From positions 34,362,212 through 34,426,211 of the forward strand of contig CM028335.1 of assembly GCA_016647705.1 (NCBI GenBank): a stretch of 64,000 nucleotides of DNA, read 5' to 3'. The position numbers were made by a program, and so were the translations under genes. The notes under the pieces are model-generated. The model made no database searches. It worked only from the letters and a program-made list of their open reading frames with translations, and had not been told where the DNA came from. This document shows positions 22,090 through 33,070 of this stretch, piece by piece. This DNA comes from Eucommia ulmoides (taxonomy: Eukaryota > Streptophyta > Magnoliopsida > Garryales > Eucommiaceae). Every line of letters begins with the position of its first letter. Within the stretch, counting starts at the first letter, position 1.

Positions 22090-23358
22090 TGTAATACCTC
22101 GAATTTTTATTTTTATTTTTTGAAAATATTATTTTATACAAGTTTAACATTTTGGGACTGTTTTGTAAATTTGTGGTATAAGTAATATTTGATAATTTTT
22201 GGAGTTAAATGTTAATTTTAATTTGACTTCTAAAAGTTTGGGAGTGTTATGTTATTTAAAATATACTTTTAGGTGTCTTGGGATATAATTAATTTTTTAT
22301 TTATTTATTTTAAGGGGAGCATTGTGTAAATAAATAAATAAATAAACAAATAAGTGATTGAAATTTGTTTCCTTCATATAGAAGGAAACAAAAATCAACC
22401 TTATAATATATATGTGGGCTTATATAAGGACACATGTCTGTATATATATATATAAGAAAATTTTATTTTATACATATTAAGTATATATGAAGGATAAGGA
22501 ATGAACACAAAAATGATATATTGAGGATATATGATCTTTCATAACTTATAATTATATGTATATTAAGGGAAAGAGGTGCAGGATGCGATTTTTTGGGAAT
22601 TCCATTTATATGAGATGTTTCAGATTTCAAGTAGAGTTTCTAACTCTTTTAATATTTGTATTTAGTCTCTCTCTCTTGACTATGTGATTCATGTTAAAGT
22701 TGTTAAATTTTAACTGTTAGTTCCCATGAAATATTTATGTGTTTATTTGGGGTTTGATTTAATACACGTATTAGAGGGGTTGAAGTTCTACTGAGCGTTA
22801 ACTCACAATCCCACAATTTTGATTGCACAGCCTGTGAAAATGAAACGGCACCTGGATTTTTACTTGAATTTCTATTTGATTTGTAATAGTTGTATTTTTT
22901 TATTCACGGTTGTAAAATCGACGCGATAATTCTATAATTATAATTATCGCCGTAGTTGTAAAATTTAAAATATTTTTATAAAAATAATTATTGATTACTC
23001 GACAATTAATTTAGATTTGAGTAAAATATATATATAATAACATGTCTGTAACTATTGATCAACACTTGAGTCTCAAATTTGACGCTTGTACTCCTGAAGT
23101 TTGGTAGGATTCTTACTTTGGCCTCTTGGGTTTCTTTTGCACATGATAACATATTAGTATTAAAATTTACTTGATAAATTGGAATTAGATATTAATTTAT
23201 CTTTCTAATATTTGTACAAATTGTTGTTGTCGTAAAATTAATTCGATTAATTATAAATTTTTAGATTTTATTAAATAAAATATTGGTCGTTCGGTTTTAA
23301 GTATTAATTCTCTGAATGGAGAAACCGCGTGGCGGTCTTGGAAAACTGAGCCATTACA
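22090..23358 (+). mobile_element. 3' LTR of the D element
   Basis: TGTAATACCTCG to GCCATTACA, followed by the CCCAA duplication. It lacks the Helitron found in the 5' copy and carries an extra stretch with a perfect hairpin (22364-22392). The minus-strand open frame 21890-22150 is incidental. Confidence 0.9.
22364..22392. other. Perfect 12-bp hairpin in the D 3' LTR
   Basis: Stem TTTGTTTCCTTC, loop ATATA, stem GAAGGAAACAAA. The 5' LTR lacks this segment. It could be an RNA structure lost from the 5' copy, or a small foldback insertion. Confidence 0.8.
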
Positions 23359-23363
23359 CCCAA

Positions 23364-24225
23364 CACCCCTATTTTTAGGCTGAGGGCCTACGCATTGGGC
23401 AATGCGCAGGCAACACCAGCCTCTTCCTTAGGGGGTGTTTGGTCTAAGGGACTTGCTATCTTGTCTTGGTTTGATTCGGCTTGGAACGAATTTAGGAGAA
23501 AAGGCTAGATTCTCAAACATTTAGTAATGATTAACAAATCTTTTCAAAGATTTGGTAATCATTACCAATGATTGGTAATCATTACCAATGATTGCCAATC
23601 AATACCTATCCACCAATGAGGTTCCTTGCACATGGGTGCATTTATGACTTGATGGGATGGATCCAGTTTGGTTTAGGGTCTAAACACCAGTTAGATCCAC
23701 TATTTCGGTTCGGTTGTCATAAATGCTCCCAAGATGCATTGAACCTAGTCTTTGGGTGTCACTTTGCATTTCATGAAAATTAATTAGTCATGACTTGGAG
23801 GCCGCACATTCAGTTTATTTCGAATGGAATCAGGTGAACTTTCCTTGTAACCATCAGTTGGTTTCCAAGTCGCTTAGTTAGCCTTAGATATTTTTGTGAA
23901 AATATCTAGATCCTTTGAACCTAGTTGTGCCACGTCATCCCAAGCATTCAATGCTTGATGAGATATGCATTAAATGCTTTTCTTGGAGCCTATTCATACG
24001 GTTTGGTTTCGGTACCAATGGTCTGATACATAAGAAATTGTCCATCATTTTTTACAGACAAACTCGGTGGTTTAAGAATTAACACTCTCGTTTTCACCCA
24101 TTTTGTAGATCCCTTGTGGTCTTGAAATTATATATAATTATATAATAATGGCAACACCTGTCATTCACAGGAATTTTAAGATTGATTTAAAAGAACGGGT
24201 AATTACGATTCAAGGCTTTCGATTG
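23364..24225. repeat. E repeat, copy 1 (Tat-like LTR continuation)
   Basis: The sequence left of the D insertion resumes here. The part 23855-24060 (CCATCAGTTGGTTTC, CACGTCATCCCAAGCATT, CGGTTTGGTTTCG) matches 28930-29140. A triple run of 'ATTGGTAATCATTACCA', itself palindromic, lies at 23550-23600. No gene is seen; frame 23592-23783 lacks a known domain. Confidence 0.5.
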
Positions 24226-24268
24226 GTGTTGGCTCCGTAATCTACCCAAGAAAGGGGGTGATTGTTTA
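24226..24268 (-). mobile_element. Left tip of LTR-A copy 3
   Basis: TGTTGGCTCCG followed by TACCCAAGAAAGGGGGTGA is the LTR-A left terminus as at 37888, 56639 and 60380. The LTR then breaks at the MITE and resumes at 26936 after the LTR-B insertion, with about 270 bp missing. Confidence 0.65.
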
Positions 24269-24755
24269 GGCCCCGTTTGGTAACCCATCTCATCCCAGAA
24301 ATTCTCATTCCATTCCCAGATTTTTGGGAATTCTGTTTGGGAATAGCGTTTGGTAATTTTTGTTTTGTTTCCATTTCATTCCCATTTGAGAATTGTGCCC
24401 ACTTTTTTCTTAAGAAATGAGAAACAAAAAAAGTTGTTTCTCATTATTCCCATTCCATTCCCAAAACCCATGGTCACTATTCACCTACCGGCCGACCACC
24501 GTCCGCCGCCGACGCCGACCACCGGCTGCCGCCGGTCATCTCCGGCGACCGTCGCTGGTCACCGGCTGGCCGAAAATATTTATGCCACTTCCTGCAGTCG
24601 CCGGCGATGGCGCCATTGTCTTCCGGCCGGCGCCACCGCCATCCGGTCATCGCCGGCGGGGGGCACCGCCGTCTCCGACGCCGGAGAACCGCCGGCGGCC
24701 ATTGCCGGAGCACCGCCGGTGACGGCGCCACCGCCATCAAGCCAAAACATAACAG

Positions 24756-24799
<44 letters not shown>

Positions 24800-24958
24800 T
24801 TTTAGGATAAAATCGTTACCAAACACAATTCCCTTCCCAAAACAAAAAAAAAATTATCGTTACCAAACGCAATTCTATTCCCAAAAAGAAAATAAAATTC
24901 TCATCCCATTCCCATCCCACTGCTGGAATGGAAACAGAAACGGTTACCAAACGCCACC
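24269..24958. mobile_element. PIF/Harbinger (Tourist)-like MITE
   Basis: Terminal inverted repeats GGCCCCGTTTGGTAACC and, at the right end read inverted, GGTGGCGTTTGGTAACC; flanked by TTA at 24266-24268 and 24959-24961. TTA duplication and GGxxCxGTTTGG ends are typical of Tourist-type MITEs. At 690 bp it is large for a MITE, because the middle holds a CCGGCG-rich block (24485-24735) and a 42-nt A run (24756-24797). No transposase is encoded. The long open frames over the GC block arise from its simple sequence. Confidence 0.75.
24756..24797 (+). repeat. A(42) homopolymer
   Basis: An uninterrupted A run directly after the GC-rich block. It might be the trace of a retroposed transcript tail, or simple slippage. 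Confidence 0.95.
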
Positions 24959-26935
24959 TTAGTTTTCGAGTAAGTTTATTATGTTTTAATACATTAATAT
25001 GTTTTTATTCTTTTTGTATTAAAACAGGTGTGTGGGGTGAAAAGGTATAAAATCGGAGCGAAAACGATGAGATCGAACCAAAAATGGTCGAAAAAAAGTG
25101 AAAAAATAAGCTCGAAGGCAAAATTGTGAAATAAGCCCACCGCCGTGGTGAAGATGCTAAGAAAACACCAAACTTGCAGAACTTCCATGACCGCAGCGCA
25201 AGATCCACCGCCGTGGCAATCAACTAACCGACAAACTCCACGGCCGCGACAGTGACCTCTGTTAGTTTTGTTAGTTTTCGAGTAAGTTTATTATGTTTTA
25301 ATACATTAATATGTTTTTATTCTTTTGGTATTAAAACAGGTGTGTGGGGTGAAAAGGTATAAAATCGGAGCGAAAACGATGAGATCGAACCAAAAACGGT
25401 CGAAAAAAAGTGGAAAAATAAGCTCGGAGGCAAAATTGTGAAACAAGCCCACCGCCGTGGTGAAGATGGCTAAGAAGACACCAAACTTGCAGAACTTCCA
25501 TGACCGCAGCGCAAGATCCACCGCCACACCGTAAAAGATGCAGGATGTTCTTCCTATTCCACCGCCTTCTTCACCGCCGCGGCAATCAACTAACAGACAA
25601 ACTCCACGGCCGCGGCAGTGGCCTCTGCACAGTGTTAGATATTTATTTTAGATATTTTGTCTATTTATACCCTTTTCCTCCCTTCTCCTTTACCCCCTCC
25701 GGCCATTATAGCCCTTAAGGATTAAGTTAGGATATAGAGAGAGTATGGGGAGTGCTCAAACATATTGGAAGGAGAAGATCAACATGTGGAGAAAAAGAAT
25801 CATTCGATGGACGATTTTAGCGGCTAATCTTTGGATATTGGCTAAGTTCACCCATTTTTCCTTTTATTTCTTATAATCTATGTATGTTTGAGTATGTTTT
25901 GCCTAGTTTCAATTGTATACACTGCTATGGCCATAAGTTAAATGTGGATTATGTATGGGATTAATATCATTTATAAAAACGTAGTTTTGGTTTAGTTGCG
26001 TTTCTTTGATGATTGTTCTTCAATGTTTGAGTGTGTTTATCATATTGTTTGTTTATCATGCTTAGATTTACTTATCGAGAATATAGGGTTTAACAAATCC
26101 CAGATTCGGAATAGAATAAACAAACGCCACGATCCAATAACCCGGTCGGGGTTAGGATTGTGGACAATCTATGACGTTGGGGCAAGACTCACGTGACCTA
26201 GAGTCGTTAAGACATTGAGGGGAACTTCTTCATTGATTCAAAGTCGCGTATTCCCTCATCTTACACTCGGGAGAGGTGGTAAGAGAGTTTTAGAACTGAG
26301 ATTGTAGATAGGGTAACTACAACGCATGAAATCATTGACGTTGGGGCGAGACTCACGTAACCTAGGGTCGTTAAGACATTGAGGGGGACTTCTTCGTTGA
26401 CACGAAATCACGTTATATCCCTCGTCTTACACTCGGGAGAGGAGGCAAGGGAGTTTATAAACTGAGATTTTGTGTGCGATCAATGAGGTTGGGTCAAAAC
26501 TCACACAACCTAGGGTCGTTAAGACGTTGAGAGGGACTTCTTCGTTGACACGAAGTTGTGTTACATCCCCCATCTTACACTCAGGAGAGGTGGCGGATGA
26601 GTTTTAGATACTGAGATTGTCAAATAGGTCGAACACCATTATTGTAAACTAAACGATATCAAAATCGTTTAAGTAAATAAAGTTAATCCTTAGATAACCC
26701 ATCCCATAACTATCTCATATTAGTAATTAGTATAGTTATAGTATTTTAGTATTAGTATTAAATTATATTCCATTTTTGTCGCCTAGATAAAGTCGAGTTA
26801 TGATAATCGTGGTACTCGATAGTAATCTCAACCAATTGTTGTGGATACGATACCCGATCGAAAGGTCTATTATACTAAAACTTGATCCGTACGATTGTGG
26901 TGAAAGTGCCAGCGCATATTTTGCGGCCACCACCA
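24959..26935 (+). mobile_element. LTR-B copy in plus orientation (5'-truncated, rearranged)
   Basis: From 24959 it follows LTR-B, reversed relative to 14438-15862, ending CCACCA at 26935. The expected start TGATAGGTGTG is missing. The first 310 bp are duplicated in tandem (starts 24959 and 25271, both TTAGTTTTCGAGTAAG). The GC-rich palindromes (CCGCCGTGGTG, CCGCGGCA) lie at 25135-25620. A further internal segment is triplicated at 26173-26632. The open frames on both strands in the duplicated part mirror each other and are not genes. Confidence 0.7.
26173..26632 (+). repeat. 150-bp segment in three tandem copies within LTR-B
   Basis: Units start near 26173, 26337 and 26485, each with GACGTTGGGGC(A/G)AGACTCACGT, GTCGTTAAGAC(A/G)TTGAG, ACTTCTTCGTTGA, CTTACACTCGGGAGAGG and ACTGAGATT. 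The other LTR-B copies (14740-14900, 18680-18840, 51170-51330) have the segment once. The triplication is thus specific to this copy. Confidence 0.8.
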
Positions 26936-28922
26936 GGTAAGAACCAAACGTTAATACAATAATTCTTTTCACAAGCTCAGAATCAATCTTTACAATTCCC
27001 TTTTCACAGGTTAAGGAAGAACCTTTATCTTTTTAATAGGCTAAAGATTAACCTAATTCTTTTATAATTAGGCTAAGAATCAAACCTTATAAAAAATCAC
27101 TCCAAGTATCCTTTTCACCAGTAAGGATGGAACCGTTATAAAGTCACACAAACTAATTCTACTCAGAAAGAATTAACACCTATCTTTTTTCATGGAAAAG
27201 AATAACCTAATCTTTTTATACCTTAGGTAAAGATCAAACCTCAACATCTTTACCGAAAGAGATTGAAACTAAGCTACCCCTAATTAGATATTCCCAAAAA
27301 TATGTAATCCGCACACAACTCACCAATTACAATAAATTAATAAGTCTTTTCCCACTCGGAACTTCTACCACCTCAAATTAATTTAAACTCAATTAATATC
27401 CTGAATTTACTAGTGATAGAATTTTACGAGAAAAATTTAAAATCTGATTATAAAATATATAGGTAGCACAGAAATAAGCACATAATCAGATTAACACAGA
27501 AATCGTTTTAAAAATAATTTTATGCACTTTAAAGTTCGAAAACGATTTCACACAAATCTTAAATCCAAGCTAACAACAACAACAACAACAACAATAATAA
27601 TAATAATATAAAATAGCAGCTTGGAAATATTTTACCAGGATACCATCGAAAGAATGAAAATTGAATCGCAATTAAAGCTTAGATCGGTGATCGCAAAATT
27701 CTCAGCACTTTTCCCAAGAACGTTTCTCAAGAATAATCACACAATAAACTCGTAGTATATTTTTAGAATAATAACTCTCAGAAAGCTCAAGAACTGATTT
27801 GTTCTTGATAGATTGATATATCCAAAAGTGAAAAACGCAGGTCTTTTTAAATAAATTTGAAACAAGTCCTCTAACGGCTAGTTCCCACAAGATATGATAT
27901 TTAAATGTTCATATAGACCTCATATATTAATATGACTTAATGCTGGTTCAATTCACTTAATTTTTTCTTTTAAAATATTCAATTCAGTCCTCCAAATATT
28001 TCTCAATCTCAAATAAAACAAGATAGGAAGTATTTAATGTACCAATTTGAGAAACACTGGAAATAAATATACCATATCTATAGGGGTAATCAAATAACGA
28101 TGATATATCTATCATAAGTTCAAATCCCTAAGATATCTCCCAAATAATTAGCCAAAAATGGCTAGTTAATGGCTACTTTTAGATCAAATCCTTCAATTCT
28201 AAAATTGTCAGGTTGGTTGACTGACCAATGACCCATCGATCGATCGATCGATTCAGGTTGTAGCCGAAAGCCATTTATCAAACATGGTTTGTTGATTAAT
28301 TCCCTAAGGGTCAGTTGACCGATCGATTCAGGATACTCCCCAATCCATTTTGGGCCCTGGTCGGTCGACCGATCATCGACGGTCTGTTGACCGATCTATT
28401 CATAGATTTCACTTCTCGGTCATTCAGTTGATCGATCTCTCTCGGTCGGTTGACCTATCAATGCTGGAACAACTTTACCTTAGTTCATTTCAATTCCAAT
28501 CTTCGACGTTTTCAACCCTGTAACCAATTTCTTTTCTTGGTTAACTTAATTGACACTATTAATCAATTTTAAGTACTAATATTTCTTAGGTCAATATTTC
28601 TTCTTCAATTTCATATTGGAGAAAATATGTGAACTAATTAGGATCCTAATAAAAGCACATACAAATATAAATTCATTTTTGTGTCATGTGCGATCCTAAT
28701 CGGAATACATTAAGAATAAAAATTAGTCTGAGTCGTTTTCACCTAAATTCTTCAGAATCTTCAATCTCTTAATATCCATTTCTTTGTCTATCTCTTTGCA
28801 TCCTTAGCATCCTTAAAAATTTCTTCATGATAATATCATTAATGGAACTTTTATAGTAAAACAATCATTAAACTCATTAGTTCCACCAAAAACATCAATA
28901 TTAATTGTCCATCAAAATCATG
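26936..28922 (-). mobile_element. LTR-A copy 3, main part
   Basis: Continues LTR-A from the tip at 24226. It has the 25-30 bp repeats of the type 'CTTTTCACAGGxTAAGGAxxAACC' (26936-27260), an AAC/AAT microsatellite at 27572-27608, and the palindrome array at 28205-28460. The usual end GGATTCAACA is replaced after CATCAAAATCATGG by E-repeat sequence, so about 10-15 bases of the terminus are lost. Confidence 0.75.
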
Positions 28923-29850
28923 GAATTACAGTTGGTTTCTAAGATTTTTTGCTTAAATTATCCAGATACCTTGAATGTGGTCTTGTCATGTCATCCCAAG
29001 CATTTAATTCTTGATAGGATGGGCATTCAATGCTCATTGAATGCCTTATTTAGGTGGCAAACCAAATCGGTTTGGTTTCGATGATAGTTGGTTGTGCCCT
29101 AAATATCTTGTCCTTTTACTTTTCCATTTGGTAGGCAACTTCTAAGAAAGTTCTTTAGTCATTATAACGCATGTTGTTTGGGCCTCAAATGATAGTTAGG
29201 CCCCTCGATTGCTTGGTCCTAGGGTGGTTTGTCAAGACTACTTGGATTTGGTAAAAATCTAAGTCAAGCCTGACCTTAAATCACTTTTTGATTTTGGGCT
29301 TTATCATGACCTTTCCAATCCTTGATTAAGGTGTCTTGTATTAATTCTTTGTGGTATGTGATATGGTATGCATGAGAGAAAGAAATGTTATTGGTGTTAA
29401 ATTTGACAAGATTCAGTGAAAAATAAATGTTTTAAAGTCGAATTGGGTAACCGAGTTAATTGTTTAATATATCCTATGTTTTAAGGGTAAAGACTAGGAT
29501 TTACCTATAGTAAAGATGATTTGATGAAAATCAAACCTTAGTAAAGTCATTTTAGACCTCCTTAAATCATGGGAATTTTGATTTTGACCCGACACTTTTG
29601 CTTAGATGTATTTTGTCAAATTCAATATTTTTGTATTTTTTGTCATGTTTTTAATTGTTTTTGAATATTACATAATGTGATCTCAGATATAAATTCATTC
29701 TCTTTAACTGAGTTTAAATTTTATCCAAACGTATACTTGATTTGCCACTGACTAGGTGGGATAAAATGCGGTGTCTATAGCTGCCCTTTTTTGTCATGTG
29801 TGTTTACTCACAATGATAAAGAAAGAGGCACAAACATGTTGCTCTGCTAG
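28923..29850. repeat. E repeat copy 2 and Tat/Ogre-like flank
   Basis: 28930-29140 matches 23855-24060. The remainder has no open frame. The phrase GCGGTGTCTATAGCTGCCC at 29769-29787 is common in Tat/Ogre LTRs, supporting this assignment. Confidence 0.45.
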
Positions 29851-30054
29851 ATATGGATTTTAAAGACAAGTATTTAAATCTATCCTATGGGATAGAGAGA
29901 TACCTGATCCTGGAGGTTTCGACGAGGATAACAATTAATCACTTCTACCATTGTGTATTTCGAAGGATTAATGAACAATCAACCTTAGGAGATTACTGCT
30001 GGAAGGGCTATGACGCATCTAGTTGCTATCTGTTTTCATTCTTGGAGAAAGGTA

Positions 30055-30610
30055 ATAGATCTAATCCTATAGGGTGTGGTGAAGATGACACTTTGATAAA
30101 TCGGCTCCTATTTGTGAGGAGGACGATACTTGATAAATTGAATCATGTTTGTGAGGAGGAAGATGCTTTGATAAATCAACTTCTATTTGTGAAGAGGAAG
30201 ATACCTTGATAAATCCTAATAAGAGGTAGGGAGGATGAAGCCCGATCAATCGGCTCCAGTTTGTGAGGAGGACGATAATCAGTTAATCAAATCCTAATTG
30301 TAAGGGGGATGATAGTTGGTCAATCCTAATAGGCGGTAGAGAGGAGGACTACTTGTGAGGAGGACGATAGTCGGTCAATCCTAATAGGCGGTACGGAGGA
30401 TGACGCTTGATCAATTGGCTCCCGTTTGTGAGAAGGATAATAATCAGTCAATCGGCTCCTATTTGTGAGGAGGACAATAGTCAGTCAATCCTAATAGGCA
30501 GTGGGGAGGATGAATCCCGATCAATTGGCTCTTATTTGTGAGGAGAACGATAATCGGTCAATCAGCTACTGTTTGTAAGGAAGACGATACTTGGTCAATC
30601 CGCTACCGGT
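30055..30610 (+). repeat. Tandem repeats 'GTGAGGAGGACGATA...GGTCAATCCTAATAGGCGG'
   Basis: About nine imperfect units of 45-65 bp built from two blocks: 'TTGTGAGGAGGACGATAxTxGxTCAATC' and 'CTAATAGGCGGTxxGGAGGATGA'. The blocks are reused in mixed order. The 118-codon frame at 29853-30209 is partly a translation of these repeats and is not treated as a gene. Tandem arrays like this occur in the 3' part of Tat/Ogre elements, which fits the pol on the minus strand further right. Confidence 0.75.
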
Positions 30611-33070
30611 TGTGACCATACCCCAAAGGGTTTGCCTACATATCTCAAATTAATGAGAATTAGGTCACATGCAGTTCTAGCAGGTAAAGTAAATTTGATT
30701 GATTGAAAAACACTAAATTAACTTGATTGGTTGATTGATTAAAAAAATGTAAATTGACTTAATGTTGATTAATTGAAAAGCAGTAAATTGACTTGATTGA
30801 TTGATTGAAAAGTAGTGAATTGACTTGATTGATTGATTGAATTGAGATGGCTCGATCGGGGGGCAACTACATATCTCAAACTTAACCGAGAATAAGGACA
30901 AATGTAGTTCGAACGCTTGAAGTTTATCAATATTTTGTGGAGTAGGTTCTTGATTATAGAAATTGATTCATGGGTTGTCATATCAATACAAGATTGAAAA
31001 AGAATTAGACAATTCACAATAGGCAAAGACCCTCGAGAAACTCAGCACTTTGTGGTGTTTCTCAGCTACATCCCACCTGGGATTTCCTAACGAGGACTAG
31101 AAAACTTCCTGAAAGAAATTTGACCTCTGGTAAAATGTGCCCCAGGGTAGACTGGGGCTTGACAATGCTTTGCTAATTTCCTTGGATTATAGTTTTCATT
31201 TTTTTTAATTTTTGCATTAAATATGATTGGGATTGGTGTGAGTCTTATGTCAAAAAACTTTGCAGTAAGAAGATTTTATATAATGTTCCCCAACTCTTGT
31301 TAGGGTGACTCTTATCACAAAGTGTCAATGGACAAATCGGATATAATGTGCCCCACCTCTAGCTGGGGCATGTCCCGTCTCAGATTATAGATTTAAGAAA
31401 CCGGACATATTGTTCCCCAGCTTTAATTGATGCACAGAACTATCTCTTGAGTGTTCCAAGGATGTGGCAGAGCCCACATAGGTCGCCTCTATTTCCTGAA
31501 CTGACCGTGTGATTTGTAGTGCTCATTTTAGTCTGGAAACCCCCATTGGGTTTTTCATGTTTTATTGGTATTACTGGTTCTGGATGGTAATTATCGGATG
31601 ACTAAAACCCACTTGGGTTACCTATATGCATTGAATTCCTAGGTTAGGAATCTAGTTGAAATGTAGTTTAGCCCTCACTGTGTTATCTTAGATTGTTAAC
31701 CATACTCGCAAGGGCTTCCTATGTGCCATGGTAATCTACCAATGATCAAGCTGACGTGTTGTTTGACCATAGGTATCTTTTATTGTCTGTTTAACAAAAG
31801 GATTAGAAATCAACTTCTCGAGGAAGTCAAGGGACTTCTCGAGAGATACGCCTTGAAATAAGGCTGAGAGAATGTCATGATTACTGATATCTCTCTGGTT
31901 TCATTCGAACCGACATTGGGTCTTCTATGCAACTTGGTGGTTTACCAAGGATAGGTCAACGCGTAGTCTATTGGGAATGGAGGAATTTTGTTTAACGTGA
32001 TAACCTAACCCGTAAAGGTTTCGTGTATCCTGGTGCTTACCAAGACTCAGGTTGACACCTAATTATTCCTTAGCTGGTTTAGTCTAGTATGGTTTGACCT
32101 AGATAGGTGGTTTATTGTCATGTTTAGTCTAGTTTAATCCCAATTGATTGGGGGATTCGTCATTGAGAAGCTCTATGGGGATTTTTAGTGTTGATGATGT
32201 GATTCACTCCCGACTGACATGGATTTTTGTTAATGGCAACCATATAAGGTTTTGCACGTGTCCTGATCTTTTCTAAGAGTCAGATTAGACGTTGTTTCCT
32301 AATTAAGCTTCGTCTATTGCTTGGTAAGCAATGAGAGTGCATATGTCTTTTCTCAAGAGAGTCGACAGACTATTCCTAGAGATACGCCTTGGTCTAGGGC
32401 TGAGAGAGTGTCACAACGATGATACTCATCTCTCATTTTAATTCCGACCGAACCCACTTGGGTTTCTTACGTTCCTTGGTGATCTACTAAGGATTTGGTT
32501 GAAATGCTACTGGGCATTCTTATTTTGCATAAGGAATCTGATTGACACTTAGTTCAATGCGCACGAATAGTTTGTAGCTTAGAGGACATGATCAAACCTT
32601 GTAAAGGTTGCCTACATATCTTAAATAACTGAGAATCAGGTCGGCACGTAGTTCATCACACATGGTTGGGTTTTTGTCAACTGAACCCGCGAGGGTTTCC
32701 TGTGTATCCCTAACGTTGTTGGGAATCAGGCTGACATGTAGTTAATGAGTCTTTTGGTGAGTCTAAATTTATCGACTGAACCCGCAAGGGTTTCCTACGT
32801 ATCCCGGGTGTTGCCGGGAATCAGGCTGACATGTAGTTTCGATCGTTCATTACGATTGAGGCACTTGTTTCTCACTGTGAGACTAAATGGACATTGTTTC
32901 CATCGGGAAAATAAGGACCGGATGAAATGAGTCCCAATCATAGACTAGGGCAGCAACTGGATAAGTTCTGTTAGGGAATCTAATCCGACACTTTCTACTG
33001 TGCAATTCATGATTATCGATAATGTGAAGTATACCCCAGCCTGAAGGCCGGGGAGGAGACTGATTAGCCA
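30611..33070 (+). repeat. Y repeats, dispersed and tandem, in Tat-like non-coding DNA
   Basis: At least eight copies of the unit 'GACCGAACCCGxAAGGGTTTCCTACGTAT...GGAATCAGGxTGACATGTAGTT' occur near 30612, 30856, 31697, 31908, 32008, 32455, 32591, 32687 and 32775; the last two are adjacent and about 90 bp apart. Between them is a TTGATTGATTGA microsatellite-like stretch (30697-30850). A phrase with GAGAGATACGCCTTG...GGCTGAGAGA(A/G)TGTCA is present twice (31838-31878, 32378-32415), so part of this region is a diverged duplication of about 540 bp. No gene. Confidence 0.65.

Larger units (their letters stand above)
9014..23358 (+). mobile_element. D element: nested LTR retrotransposon (gypsy-type signals), no pol
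   Basis: Two LTRs of one family, a tRNA-Met-type primer site after the left one (13585-13596) and a polypurine tract before the right one (22077-22089). The element is flanked by a perfect 5-bp duplication, CCCAA at 9009-9013 and 23359-23363. The LTR starts TGTAATACC (the left copy is CGTAATACC) and ends GTTACA/ATTACA, as in many plant gypsy elements. After subtracting the nested Helitron and Athila-like element, the interior is only about 3.2 kb and has no gag or pol motif. It is therefore a non-autonomous element that would depend on proteins supplied in trans. The interior instead holds large tandem repeats and a minisatellite. Confidence 0.85.

Noticed and set aside
24350..24810. Four overlapping long ORFs on both strands
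   Set aside because: They come from the CCGGCG-rich core and the A(42) run (ending in poly-Lys) inside the MITE.
29853..30209. 118-residue ORF
   Set aside because: Its second half translates the tandem repeat array and no family pattern is visible.
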